Source: JAEMQF01 sp963850525 (GTDB lineage: Bacteria > Pseudomonadota > Gammaproteobacteria > Burkholderiales > Burkholderiaceae_C). Taken from it: a stretch of DNA of 64,000 bases. Location: assembly GCA_963850525.1 (NCBI GenBank), contig CAWKLQ010000008.1, forward strand, positions 1,426,001 to 1,490,000, in the 5' to 3' direction. This document shows positions 19,854 to 28,608 of this stretch, piece by piece (the stretch's first letter is position 1; each line of letters begins with the position of its first letter). The notes beneath the pieces are model-generated. The model did no database searches and was not told where the DNA came from. It was given only the letters and a program-made list of their open reading frames with translations. Made by a program: the position numbers and the translations under genes.

Positions 19854-20651
19854 ATGACAAACAAGACACCCGTTCACTATCACCTCGAAGAGCAGGTGAT
19901 CGTCATCACCGGCGCCGCGCAAGGCATAGGCGCGGCGTGTGCCGAGCGCTTTGCCGGCGACGGTGCGGCAATCGCGCTGTGGGACGTGAATGACGCGGCG
20001 GCGACAGCCCTCGCGCACACGCTCACGCAGCGCGGCCAACGCGCCGCCGCGTTTCACTGCGACGTCTCGCGCAAGGCCGACGTCGACGCTGCGCTCGCCG
20101 CCACGCTCGCCAAGTTCGGCCGGGTCGACGCGCTCATCAACAACGCGGGCATCTTCAAGGCGGCGAATTTTCTCGACATCACGGAGGCCGATTGGGACGC
20201 GGTGCTGAACGTGAATCTGCGCGGTGCGTTCCTGGTCGCGCAGGCGGTGGCGCGCGAGATGGTGCGCGCCGGAACGCACGGCGCGATCGTCCACATGAGT
20301 TCGGTGAACAGCGTGATGGCGATTCCTACAATCGCGAGCTACAACGTCAGCAAGGGTGGGATCAACCAGCTCACGAGGGTGATGGCGATCGCCCTGGCCG
20401 AGCACGGGATTCGCGTCAACGCCGTCGGGCCGGGAACGATCGCCACTGAACTTGCGCGCCAGGCGGTACTCGGCAGCGACGCGGCGCGCGCGCGCATCAT
20501 GAGCCGCACGCCTTTGCAGCGCCTGGGCGATCCGAGCGAAATCGCTGACGTCTGCGCCTTTCTCGTGAGCAGCGCGTCGAGCTACATGACGGGCGAAATC
20601 GTCTATGTCGACGGCGGGCGTTTGGCGCTGAACTACACGGTGACCCCGTGA
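19854..20651 (+). CDS. Short-chain dehydrogenase/reductase
   Basis: This 265-residue NAD(P)-dependent oxidoreductase has the classic SDR pattern: TGAAQGIGAACAERF near residue 18, ALWDVND (an aspartate ending the second strand favours NAD), NNAGIF near residue 92, and the catalytic Ser of MSSVNS with Tyr/Lys in SYNVSKGG near residue 160. The C-terminal MTGEIVYVDGG is typical. The start MTNKTPVHY was chosen over a longer in-frame start because the SDR fold begins shortly after it. The next gene starts 37 bases downstream. The substrate is unknown. Confidence 0.88.
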   Translation: MTNKTPVHYHLEEQVIVITGAAQGIGAACAERFAGDGAAIALWDVNDAAATALAHTLTQRGQRAAAFHCDVSRKADVDAALAATLAKFGRVDALINNAGIFKAANFLDITEADWDAVLNVNLRGAFLVAQAVAREMVRAGTHGAIVHMSSVNSVMAIPTIASYNVSKGGINQLTRVMAIALAEHGIRVNAVGPGTIATELARQAVLGSDAARARIMSRTPLQRLGDPSEIADVCAFLVSSASSYMTGEIVYVDGGRLALNYTVTP

Positions 20652-20688
20652 AACTGCACTTGGAATTCGTGCAAGCGCAGCGCCATCG

Positions 20689-21258
20689 ATGTTCGAGACG
20701 CTGAGCGTCTCCACCAGCGTCGTCTTTCTCGGCGAGATGGGCGACAAGACGCAGCTGCTGGCGCTGCTGCTGGCGGCGCGTTATCGCCGGCCTTGGCCGA
20801 TTTCGCTTGGAATTCTGTTCGCAACGCTGGCGAATCACGCCGGCGCGAGTTTTCTCGGGGCCTGGCTCACGACGTGGCTCGACCCGACCTGGCTGCGCTG
20901 GATTCTCGGCGTGTCGTTCCTCGCGGTGGCGGCGTGGATGCTCGTACCCGACAAGGTGGATGCGGGCGACGCCAAGCTCCCCGGCCGCTGGGGCGTGTTC
21001 GGCGTGACGCTCGTCGCCTTCTTCCTCGCCGAGATGGGCGACAAGACGCAAATTGCCACCGTGATGCTCGCCGCGCGCTACGACTCGGTGTGGCTCGTCA
21101 CGGCCGGCACCACTTTGGGCATGCTGCTTGCCAACGTGCCGCTGGTCTTGTTCGGCGAACGGCTCGTGCGGCACATTCCCATGGCTTGGGTGCACCGGGC
21201 AGCGGCCCTCGTATTTGCCGCGCTGGGCGTGCTGGTGCTGACCCGCGGACTTGGATAG
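20689..21258 (+). CDS. GDT1/UPF0016-family membrane transporter (Mn/Ca exporter type)
   Basis: The 189-residue inner-membrane protein has two copies of the family signature EMGDKTQ, at about residues 16-22 and 108-114. Each lies in a three-helix half, giving the six-helix inverted-repeat fold of TMEM165/GDT1 proteins that export Mn2+ or exchange Ca2+. The central linker LVPDKVDAGDAKLPGRWG is short. Bacterial members are often controlled by a Mn-sensing yybP-ykoY riboswitch, but only 37 bases separate it from the SDR gene, so none fits here. It may be cotranscribed with that gene. Confidence 0.88.
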   Translation: MFETLSVSTSVVFLGEMGDKTQLLALLLAARYRRPWPISLGILFATLANHAGASFLGAWLTTWLDPTWLRWILGVSFLAVAAWMLVPDKVDAGDAKLPGRWGVFGVTLVAFFLAEMGDKTQIATVMLAARYDSVWLVTAGTTLGMLLANVPLVLFGERLVRHIPMAWVHRAAALVFAALGVLVLTRGLG

Positions 21259-21342
21259 CGCCGCGCAGCGCGCGCTTGCGCAGCGCCACGTGTCGCGCTA
21301 ATGTTGCACCCGCGGCAACTTTGATCGAGATCGGAGAGCGCG

Positions 21343-21840
21343 ATGGACGACAACACATCATCCCCGAACCCCGTCGTCCACCCCGGCGGCTGCCTGTGCG
21401 GCGCCGTGCGCTACGAGGCGCGTCCCGACAAGCCCGAAGGCTACTACTGCCATTGCCGCATGTGCCAGCTCGCGTTCGGCAATACGCGCGTCGCTTACCT
21501 CAACTTGCGCAAGGCCCAGCTGCAATGGACCGCCGGGGCACCGACCTACTACGCGTCGTCGAAGATCGCGCGGCGCGGGTTCTGCAATCGTTGCGGCACA
21601 CCCCTCACTTTCGAATTCCCCGACTCGGAGCGCATGGACGTCTCGGTGGGCAGCCTCGACGACCCGGCCGCCGTGAAACCGACGCTGCACTTCGGCGTCG
21701 AGTCGCGCATCGCCGCCTGGCACGTCGAAGACGGCCTGCCGGGCAAGCGCATCGACGAACTCACGACGATCACGCAGCGCTGGAAGGCGGCGTATGGCGA
21801 CGCGGTGGTTCCCGGCGTCGCGGCAACGCGCGCGCCCTGA
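21343..21840 (+). CDS. GFA-family zinc protein
   Basis: The 165-residue protein belongs to the glutathione-dependent formaldehyde-activating enzyme (GFA) family. Structural zinc ligands are in GGCLCGAVRYEA near residue 16 and the second set in CHCRMCQ near residue 36. FCNRCGTPLTFEF lies near residue 84. A GGAGA lies just before the ATG. Many GFA-family members have no demonstrated formaldehyde activity, so only the fold is claimed. It is convergent with the MFS gene, 15 bases away. Confidence 0.87.
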   Translation: MDDNTSSPNPVVHPGGCLCGAVRYEARPDKPEGYYCHCRMCQLAFGNTRVAYLNLRKAQLQWTAGAPTYYASSKIARRGFCNRCGTPLTFEFPDSERMDVSVGSLDDPAAVKPTLHFGVESRIAAWHVEDGLPGKRIDELTTITQRWKAAYGDAVVPGVAATRAP

Positions 21841-21855
21841 GCCCCACCCGCGCCG

Positions 21856-23097
21856 TCACGCCGGCGCGGGCGCGCGCCGTGCCAAAGGCGCTTCGCCGAT
21901 CGGCAAGTGGATCAGCGCAGCGCCCACCGCAAGCACGATGTCGGCGTACCACATCCAGTCGTAGCTGCCAGTCCACTCGAACGCCTTGCCGCCGAGGTAA
22001 GCGCCGAGAAAGCCGCCGACCTGGTGCGACACCATGACGATGCCGAACAGGGTGGCCATGCGCGATGGACCGAAGAACTTCACGACCAGGCCGGCGGTGG
22101 GCGGCACGGTGGAGAGAAACGTCAGTCCCATCACGGCGGCGAAGACGAGCATCACGGTTTCCGTTTTCGGCGCGAGCAGGAAGATCAGCACCGCCAGGCC
22201 GCGCGCAGCATAGAGCAGCGACAGCAGCGACTTCATGCGCCAGCGCCCCATCGCCCAGCCGATGCCGAAGCTGCCGACGATGTTGAAGAGCCCGAGCAAG
22301 GCGAGCGCCCACGCGCCCACCTCGGGCGGCAAATTGCACGACGCGACGACGCCAGGCAGGTGCGTACCGATGAACGCGACGTGAAAGCCGCAGACGAAGA
22401 AGCCCGCGGCGAGCAGGCGAAACCCCGAATGGCGCAGCGCCACGGCAATCGCTTCGCGCGTGGACTGCGCGGCCACCGGGGCCCCCGCAGAAGACGCAGC
22501 AAGTTGCCTGGAGTTGCCGCGCAACACCCAGGCCGCGGGAAGCGCGAGCAAGGTGAAGAGCGCCAGGCTCTGCACGGCGACAACCCAGCCGGCCGCCGCG
22601 GTGATGGCCTGCGCGATCGGCGCGAACACGAACTGGCCGAACGAGCCACCGGCGTTCACGATGCCGGTGGCGATGCCGCGCTTTTCCGGCGCGACGAGGC
22701 GCGTCGTCGCCGACATCAGCACCGACGGCCCGGCCATGCCCGCGCCGCCCGCGGCAAGAACGCCGATGGCGAAAATCAAGCCGGCCGTCGTCGTCATGTA
22801 CGGAATCAACGCCGTGCCGAGCGCCACGAGCAGCACGCCGACGACGAGCACGCGCCCGGCACCGTAGCGGTCGGCGACGATTCCGGCAAACGGCTGCGTC
22901 AAGCCCCACCAGAGTTGGCCAAAGCCAAACGCCAGGCTGATGCTCGCCAGGCCCAGGCCGGTGCTCGTATTCAGCGTGTTGAGGAACAGGCCCATCGACT
23001 GGCGCGTGCCCATCGTCAGGGCAAACACGCCGGCCGCTGCGAGCAACACCACCAGCAGGCCCAGGCGGCGGGGTGCGATCACGGCAGCGTTGTTCAT
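21856..23097 (-). CDS. MFS transporter
   Basis: This 413-residue major facilitator superfamily protein has about twelve predicted membrane helices. A GIVADRYGAGRVLVVG loop between helices 2 and 3 matches the MFS signature. The start at 23097 (MNNAAVIAPRRLG) has TTGGAGCC eight bases upstream, which the in-frame alternative at 23115 lacks. The upstream open frame is only translated repeat sequence. It resembles monocarboxylate/oxalate-type or nitrate-type carriers, but the substrate cannot be assigned. Its promoter region, shared with gloA, contains an unusual heptamer repeat. Confidence 0.87.
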   Translation of the reverse strand: MNNAAVIAPRRLGLLVVLLAAAGVFALTMGTRQSMGLFLNTLNTSTGLGLASISLAFGFGQLWWGLTQPFAGIVADRYGAGRVLVVGVLLVALGTALIPYMTTTAGLIFAIGVLAAGGAGMAGPSVLMSATTRLVAPEKRGIATGIVNAGGSFGQFVFAPIAQAITAAAGWVVAVQSLALFTLLALPAAWVLRGNSRQLAASSAGAPVAAQSTREAIAVALRHSGFRLLAAGFFVCGFHVAFIGTHLPGVVASCNLPPEVGAWALALLGLFNIVGSFGIGWAMGRWRMKSLLSLLYAARGLAVLIFLLAPKTETVMLVFAAVMGLTFLSTVPPTAGLVVKFFGPSRMATLFGIVMVSHQVGGFLGAYLGGKAFEWTGSYDWMWYADIVLAVGAALIHLPIGEAPLARRAPAPA

Positions 23098-23212
23098 TCG
23101 AGGCTCCAAGGGCATGCAGACCGCTTGCGTTCGGCGGCGCGCCATTGTGGCGACAATCGAGTCCCTTGCAGGAACCGTGGGGTACGGCTGTCGGCTGCGC
23201 AGTGCACGCGTC

Positions 23213-23282
23213 GCTGCCCGCTGCCCGCTGCCCGCTGCCCGCTGCCCGCTGCCCGCTGCCCGCTGCCCGCTGTACGCTGTAC
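23213..23282. repeat. Heptanucleotide tandem repeat in a divergent promoter region
   Basis: Eight exact copies of GCTGCCC (23213-23268) are followed by two copies of the variant GCTGTAC (23269-23282). The tract lies between the divergent MFS gene (start 23097) and gloA (start 23321), 116 bases from the former and 38 from the latter. Unit length 7 is not a multiple of 3, and the tract is not in a credible coding frame. Confidence 0.9.
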
Positions 23283-23320
23283 GCTCACGCCTCAACAACT
23301 TGTTTTATCTTCGACACCCT

Positions 23321-23710
23321 ATGCGACTCCTCCACACCATGCTGCGCGTTGGCGACCTGCAACGCTCGATCGACTTCTACACCCGCGTGATGGGAATGAA
23401 ACTGCTGCGCGAAAGCGACCGCCCGGACCAGAAATACAAGCTCGCCTTCGTGGGCTACGGCAACAACCCGGAGCACGCCGAGATTGAGCTGACCTACAAC
23501 TACGGCGTCGAGAAATACGAGCTGGGCAGCGCCTACGGCCACATCGCGATCGAAGTGCCCGACGCGTACGCCGCGTGCGAGAAGATCCGCTCAGGCGGCG
23601 GCGCCGTGACGCGCGAGGCCGGGCCGGTGAAGGGCGGAACGACGGTGATCGCGTTCATCACCGACCCGGATGGCTACAAGGTCGAGCTGATCGAGCGCAA
23701 GACGCATTGA
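23321..23710 (+). CDS. gloA: Lactoylglutathione lyase (glyoxalase I)
   Basis: This 129-residue cytosolic metalloenzyme isomerises the methylglyoxal-glutathione hemithioacetal to lactoylglutathione. The metal ligands of the family are visible: His5 in MRLLHTML, Glu in HAEIELTYN near residue 56, His in YGHIAIEV near residue 74 and Glu in YKVELIER near residue 122. The length is that of the short Ni-type bacterial enzyme. The start is 38 bases after the heptamer repeat tract. Confidence 0.95.
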   Translation: MRLLHTMLRVGDLQRSIDFYTRVMGMKLLRESDRPDQKYKLAFVGYGNNPEHAEIELTYNYGVEKYELGSAYGHIAIEVPDAYAACEKIRSGGGAVTREAGPVKGGTTVIAFITDPDGYKVELIERKTH

Positions 23711-23824
23711 CCGTGGGGCAGCCGCGACACGGCGGACCTGCGCATCTGGCAAACCCGCATTGCACGCGCAAGACCGCTGAAGTACCTTGCCCGCACCCGC
23801 CGGCAACGGCACAAGGAGCGGACG

Positions 23825-25117
23825 ATGCGAACGATGTTGAAGCGGACCTTGGCCTTCGCGACTCTCACGCTGGCGGCGGGCTTGGCCTTCGCCCAAGCCA
23901 AGGAAATCAAGATCGGCGTCATCTATGACCTCACCGGCGCGTTCGCCGCCGGTGGCTCGAACGCCGCCAACCTGGGCACCAAATACGCGATCGACATGAT
24001 CAACGAGCGCGGTGGCGTCGAGGGTTATCGCATCAAGCCTTTCTACGCGGATGCGCAAAGCAAGGCCGACGTCGCGATCAACGAGACCGAGCGCCTGCTG
24101 AACCAGGAAAACGTCGACATGATCATGGGCGTGTTCTCCAGCGCCCATTGCGTGCCGATGGCGCAGAAGGTTGACGCGGTGAAGAAGTTCATGTGGGCCA
24201 ACGTCTGCGTCGCCTCCGCCGTGCTGAAGGACAAGAAGCTCCAGTACGTGTTCCGTGCGCAGGTCCACTCCGACCAATTCGGCGAGGCCTCGTGCACCTT
24301 TCTCAACGAGCAGGCCAAGGCGCGGCTCGGCAAAGACCCGAAGGATCTGAAGGTCGCGATCATCTACGAAGACGGCCCCTATGGCAGCGGCGTCGCCTCG
24401 GGCAACGACAGCGCCTGCAAGGGCTACGGCATGCAGGTCGTGCTGAAGGAGGGCTACGCTTCCACCTCGCCCGACCTCTCGCCGCTGGTGACCAAACTCA
24501 AGCGTGCGCGGCCCGACGTGATTCTGCACACCGGCTACAACCCGGACATCACGCTGTTCCTGCGCCAGTCGAAAGAGCAGGCGCTGAAGTGGTCGGCACT
24601 CATCGGCCATGGCGCCGGCTACGGCCAGTTCGACAAGCTGTTCGCGACCTTCAAGGAAGACGCGAACTACATCTACAACGTCGACCCGGTGGCCGCGCAG
24701 CTCCTCAATCCGAGCTCGCTCGCGCCGGGTCTGGGCGACGTCACGAAGGAGATGATCCGCCGCTACAAGGCGGACGTGAAGGGCGACGAGGTGCCGCCGC
24801 ACCTCTCGATGGGTTTCAACCAGTCGTGGATTTTCTTCACCGACGTGCTGCCGCGCGCGATCAAGAAATACGGCGGCATCGACCCCGAGGCGCTGCGCAA
24901 GGCGGCGCTGGACACCGACATTCCGGTGGGCGGCACGATCCAGGGCTATGGCGTCAAGTTCAATCCGCCCGGCCACGCCATGGCCGGCCAGAACGCGCGC
25001 TCCACGCCGGTGGTGATGCAGTACAGCGCGAACGACACCTTCATCGTCTGGCCGACGCCGATCAAGACCAGGGACCCGGTGCTGCCGTTGCCCAAGGGGC
25101 ATGGCTACGCGCCTTGA
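23825..25117 (+). CDS. ABC transporter periplasmic binding protein, branched-chain amino acid/urea/amide type
   Basis: The 430-residue protein has a signal peptide (cleavage after LAFAQA near residue 25) and the Peripla_BP_6 fold: IKIGVIYDLTGAFAAGG, MINERGGVEGYRIKPFYADAQSK, and VDMIMGVFSSAHCVPMA. It captures the substrate for the LivGFHM-type transporter encoded next (25170-28549). Binding proteins of this class take amino acids, amides, urea or aromatic acids, and the ligand cannot be read from sequence. A purine-rich AAGGAGCGG lies just before the start. Confidence 0.92.
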   Translation: MRTMLKRTLAFATLTLAAGLAFAQAKEIKIGVIYDLTGAFAAGGSNAANLGTKYAIDMINERGGVEGYRIKPFYADAQSKADVAINETERLLNQENVDMIMGVFSSAHCVPMAQKVDAVKKFMWANVCVASAVLKDKKLQYVFRAQVHSDQFGEASCTFLNEQAKARLGKDPKDLKVAIIYEDGPYGSGVASGNDSACKGYGMQVVLKEGYASTSPDLSPLVTKLKRARPDVILHTGYNPDITLFLRQSKEQALKWSALIGHGAGYGQFDKLFATFKEDANYIYNVDPVAAQLLNPSSLAPGLGDVTKEMIRRYKADVKGDEVPPHLSMGFNQSWIFFTDVLPRAIKKYGGIDPEALRKAALDTDIPVGGTIQGYGVKFNPPGHAMAGQNARSTPVVMQYSANDTFIVWPTPIKTRDPVLPLPKGHGYAP

Positions 25118-25169
25118 CGCTGACGACGATCCGACGCCGCGCCCGAGCCGCTGACGCCCGCTGCACCGC

Positions 25170-25964
25170 GTGCTCGAGGTCGATCAACTGACGAAGCGCT
25201 TCGACGGCTTCACCGCCGTCGACCGAGTGTCGTTTCGCGTCGAGCGCGGCGAGATCCTCGGGCTGATCGGCCCCAACGGCTCGGGCAAGAGCACGACGTT
25301 CAACGTCATCGCCGGGCTCTACCCACCCACCTCGGGTTCGATCCGGCTCGACGGGCAAGAGATCGGCGGCCTGGCGCCGAACCGCATCTGCCAGCGCGGC
25401 GTCGCGCGCACCTTCCAGATCCCACGGCCGTTTCGCAAACTTTCGATCCTGCAGAACGCGACGCTCGCGGCGTTCTATGGTTCCTCGCAGCGCATCGGGC
25501 GTGCCGAGGCGGAACAGCGAGCGCGAGACGCGCTGGCACTGATCGGCCTGCCCAGCGACCCTGCCGCTTCGGTTGACGGCCTGGGCGCGGCAGGCCTGAA
25601 GAAGCTGGAGATGGCACGCGCGCTCGCCACCCAGCCGCGCCTGTTGCTCGCCGACGAGAGCCTGGGTGGCCTGGACGAAGCCGAGATGAACCAGGCCGCC
25701 GACATGCTCAAGCGGATTCGCGACGAGCGCGGCATCACCATCGTCTGGGTTGAGCACATCATGGGCGTGCTGATGCGCGTGATCGACCGCTGCATCGTGC
25801 TCGACCACGGCGAGGTCATCGCCAGCGGCCTGCCCGCCGAGGTGGCGCACGACCCGAAGGTGGTGGAGGTCTATCTCGGCACTGATGCGCAAGCGGTGCA
25901 GCAGCAGACGAGCCAGCAGGCCAAGCCCCAGACGAACCCGCCAACCCAGGCGCGCGCCACATGA
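25170..25964 (+). CDS. livG: ABC transporter ATP-binding protein LivG type
   Basis: The 264-residue ATPase begins at a GTG codon (25170), giving the normal opening LEVDQLTKRFDGFTAVDRVSF. Walker A is GPNGSGKST near residue 36, and Walker B is LLLADESLGGLDE near residue 160. The signature motif is degenerate: GLGAAGLKKLEMARAL stands where LSGGQ is expected, a variation seen in some members of this family. The C-terminal 25 residues are an added Q/A/P-rich tail. It overlaps livF by four bases (ATGA). Confidence 0.9.
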   Translation: MLEVDQLTKRFDGFTAVDRVSFRVERGEILGLIGPNGSGKSTTFNVIAGLYPPTSGSIRLDGQEIGGLAPNRICQRGVARTFQIPRPFRKLSILQNATLAAFYGSSQRIGRAEAEQRARDALALIGLPSDPAASVDGLGAAGLKKLEMARALATQPRLLLADESLGGLDEAEMNQAADMLKRIRDERGITIVWVEHIMGVLMRVIDRCIVLDHGEVIASGLPAEVAHDPKVVEVYLGTDAQAVQQQTSQQAKPQTNPPTQARAT

Positions 25965-26674
25965 GCACGATGCTGCGCCTCAAGGATGTGTGCGCCGGCT
26001 ACGGCAGCTTCCAGGTGCTGTTCGGCGTGTCGCTGGAAGTGAAGGCCGGCGAAGCGGTGGCCGTGATCGGCCCGAACGGCGCGGGCAAGACGACCTTGCT
26101 GCGCGCGATTTCCAAGCTCATCGGCACGACCGCCGGCGAGCTCGAGATGCAGGGGCGGCGCTACAACGACGTGCCGGCCCACGAGGTGATCTCGCTCGGC
26201 ATCGCCCAAGTCCCCGAGGGCCGGCGGCTCTTCCCGCGCTTGACGGTGGAAGACAACTTGCGCATGGGTGCCTTTCTGCCCGCGGCGCGTGCGCACCTGC
26301 AAGAGCGCCTGGCCAAGGTCTACGCGCTGTTCCCGCGGCTGCAGGAGAGGCGCGCGCAGCTCGCCGGCACGCTGTCGGGAGGCGAGCAGCAAATGTGCGC
26401 GATCGGGCGCGCGCTGATGAGCGGTCCGAAGCTGTTGCTGCTCGACGAACCCTCGGCGGGCCTGGCGCCCGTGGTGGTGCAGTCCATCTTCGAGGTGGTG
26501 CGGCGCATGCGCGCCGAGGGCTACACGGTGCTGATCGTCGAACAGAACATCCAGCAGGTGCTGCGCGTGGTGGACCGCGCCTACCTGCTGGAAACCGGCC
26601 GCATCCACGCCAGCGGGCCGGCGGCCGAGCTGCTGGCCAACGACGAAGTGCGGCGCGCCTACCTGGGTGTTTGA
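25961..26674 (+). CDS. livF: ABC transporter ATP-binding protein LivF type
   Basis: This 237-residue partner ATPase has Walker A GPNGAGKTT near residue 40, the LivF-specific PEGRRLFPRLTVEDNL region, the signature LSGGEQQM near residue 138 and Walker B LLLLDEPSAGL near residue 157. The length is standard. The ATG overlaps the livG stop by four bases, and livH follows after nine bases, so the operon is tightly coupled. Confidence 0.94.
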   Translation: MSTMLRLKDVCAGYGSFQVLFGVSLEVKAGEAVAVIGPNGAGKTTLLRAISKLIGTTAGELEMQGRRYNDVPAHEVISLGIAQVPEGRRLFPRLTVEDNLRMGAFLPAARAHLQERLAKVYALFPRLQERRAQLAGTLSGGEQQMCAIGRALMSGPKLLLLDEPSAGLAPVVVQSIFEVVRRMRAEGYTVLIVEQNIQQVLRVVDRAYLLETGRIHASGPAAELLANDEVRRAYLGV

Positions 26675-26683
26675 TCGGACGCC

Positions 26684-27563
26684 ATGGCCCAAATCTTCGA
26701 CATCTTCTTCCTCGAGGCGGTGCTGAACGGCCTGCTGCTCGGCGGCCTGTTCGCGCTGCTGTCGCTCGGGCTGAACCTGATCTTCGGCGTGATCGACGTG
26801 GTCTGGATCTGCTACGCCGAGCTGATCATGATCGGCATGTACGCGATCTGGTGGTTGCATGTGCAGCAGGGCGTGGCGCTGTGGATCGCGTTCCCGGCGT
26901 GCATCGCCTTGATGGGCGTGCTCGGCGCGGCGCTGCACCACTTCGTGATCCGGCCGGTGCTCGCCGCCGAGCCGATCAACCAGTTGCTCGTCACCGGCGG
27001 CATGCTGTTTCTGCTGCAAGCGGTGGCGACGGTGCTGTTCGGCGTGGAGTTCCGCAATCTCGGGGTGCGGCTGCCGGGCATCGCGATCGGCGAGATGAGC
27101 GTGTCGAGCGCGCGGCTCGTGGCCTTCGCCGTGGCGATGGCGGCGATTGCCGGCACCTACCTCTTTCTGACCCGCAGCTTCATGGGCACCGCGATCCGCG
27201 CCATCAGCCAGGACCGCGCGATCATGCCGCTGATGGGCGTGAACCCGGGTCGCGTCGTACCTGCTGACCTCGGCGCTGGGCGGCGCGCTGGCGGGCCTGG
27301 CAGCGTGCCTGCTGGTGCTGCAGTACGACGTGCACCCGGCGATCGGCCTGTCGTTCGGCCCGCTCACCTTCCTGATCTGCGTGCTCGGCGGCCTGGGCAA
27401 CCTGATCGGCGGCTTCGTCGCCGCCTTCGTCTTCGCCCAGTTCATTTCGCTCGGCGGCTTCTTCTTCGACCTCGAATGGGGCTACGTGATCGCGTTCGTG
27501 TTCTTCATCGCGACGATGTTCTGGAAACCCGAAGGGCTGCTGTCGAAGCGGCGGCGCGCATGA
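26684..27563 (+). pseudogene. livH: ABC permease LivH type with a single-base frameshift
   Basis: The first 190 or so residues read normally as a LivH permease (LNGLLLGGLFALLSLGLNLIFGVIDVVW and on to LMGVNPGRV) to position 27256. The frame then shifts. The natural continuation YLLTSALGGALAGLAACLL and LGGLGNLIGGFVAAF to the stop at 27563 is in another frame. Removing one G at about 27257 restores a 292-residue protein of normal length that ends with an ATGA overlap on livM. As sequenced, the shifted frame happens to run on into livM, giving an artificial 621-codon frame. A sequence error or a recent mutation are both possible. Confidence 0.85.
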
Positions 27564-28549
27564 AGCGGCTTGAAGTGAACCGCCGCTGGGTGATCGGCCT
27601 GCTGCTGCTCGCTGCACTCGCGGCGACGCCGCTGTTCGGCCCCGGCAAATACGCGCTGCACCTGATGGTGATGGCGCTGCTGTGGTCGTACATCTACACC
27701 AGCTGGTCGATCATGGGGCGCCTGGGCCTGGTGAGCTTCGGCCACGGCGCGTTCCTCGGCATCGGTGCCTACACCGTCGTGCTGCTGTGGAACCTGGCCG
27801 GAGTCTCGCCGTGGCTCGGCGCGCCGGTGGCGATCCTCATCTCGTTGGCGCTGGCCTTGCTGATCGGGCTGCCGTGCTTTCGCTTCAAGATCGTCGGCCA
27901 CTACTTCGCGCTCGTGACGCTGGCGCTCTCGGAGGTGACACGCCTGGTGATCGTGGGCCTGCGCGACCACACCGGCGGCTCACTCGGGGTCACGCCCAAG
28001 CCCGACCTGGTGAGCGGCGCCACGGCGTCGCTGAAAGCGCTGCAGTTCGCCGACAAGACGGTCTGGTTCTACGCGGTGCTGGTGTGCTGGCTGCTCTCGC
28101 TGTGGGTCTGGCGCGCGGTCGACCGCAGCATGGGGCGGCTCGCGCTGCAGGCGATCAGCGAGGAGGAAGACGCCGCCGCGTCGATCGGCATCGACGTCAC
28201 GCGCGCCAAGCTGCGGGTGACGCTGATCTCGGCGGCGATGACGTGTTTCGGCGGTGTGCTGATCGCGCAGTACCAGCTCTACATCAACCCGGAGACGGTG
28301 TCGGGCATCGGCGTCTCGTTGCAGATGGTGTTCGGCGTCATCGCCGGCGGCATGTTCGTGATGCTCGGGCCGACGGTGGGCGCGGTGTTCCTGCTGCTCT
28401 TGTCGGAATCGCTGCGCGTGCTGATCGGCAACCGCGTGCTCGGCGTGGACCTCACGATCTACGGGCTGCTGCTGGTGCTGTTCATCATCTACATGCCCAA
28501 GGGGATTCTGGGCGCGGTGCTGCAGCGCGGACCCGCCAAGCGCGAATAG
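27560..28549 (+). CDS. livM: ABC permease LivM type
   Basis: The 329-residue inner-membrane permease forms the translocation pore with LivH. It has the family features SIMGRLGLVSFGHGAFLGIGAY near residue 50, HYFALVTLALSEVTR near residue 115, and the cytoplasmic EAA-like loop GRLALQAISEEEDAAASIGID near residue 195. About nine hydrophobic segments are seen. The start at 27560 overlaps the restored livH stop by four bases. The operon ends here, as the next gene is convergent. Confidence 0.92.
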   Translation: MKRLEVNRRWVIGLLLLAALAATPLFGPGKYALHLMVMALLWSYIYTSWSIMGRLGLVSFGHGAFLGIGAYTVVLLWNLAGVSPWLGAPVAILISLALALLIGLPCFRFKIVGHYFALVTLALSEVTRLVIVGLRDHTGGSLGVTPKPDLVSGATASLKALQFADKTVWFYAVLVCWLLSLWVWRAVDRSMGRLALQAISEEEDAAASIGIDVTRAKLRVTLISAAMTCFGGVLIAQYQLYINPETVSGIGVSLQMVFGVIAGGMFVMLGPTVGAVFLLLLSESLRVLIGNRVLGVDLTIYGLLLVLFIIYMPKGILGAVLQRGPAKRE

Positions 28550-28608
28550 GAGCCAGGGCGCCCGAGAGCCGCGTCGGGGGCCAGAGAAGTACTTTGCCGT
28601 GGGGCCGC

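Noticed and set aside
20652..20688. A yybP-ykoY (Mn) riboswitch before the GDT1-type gene
   Set aside because: Only 37 bases separate it from the SDR gene, which is too short for the riboswitch, and no such structure was seen further upstream.
23213..23282. A CRISPR array or coding repeat
   Set aside because: Units are 7 bases with no spacers, and the frame running through them has no gene-like sequence on either side.
26684..28549. A fused LivH-LivM permease of 621 residues
   Set aside because: The middle of the frame (about codons 192-291) is arginine-rich shadow sequence; the true LivH continuation is in another frame, so the fusion results from a one-base shift.
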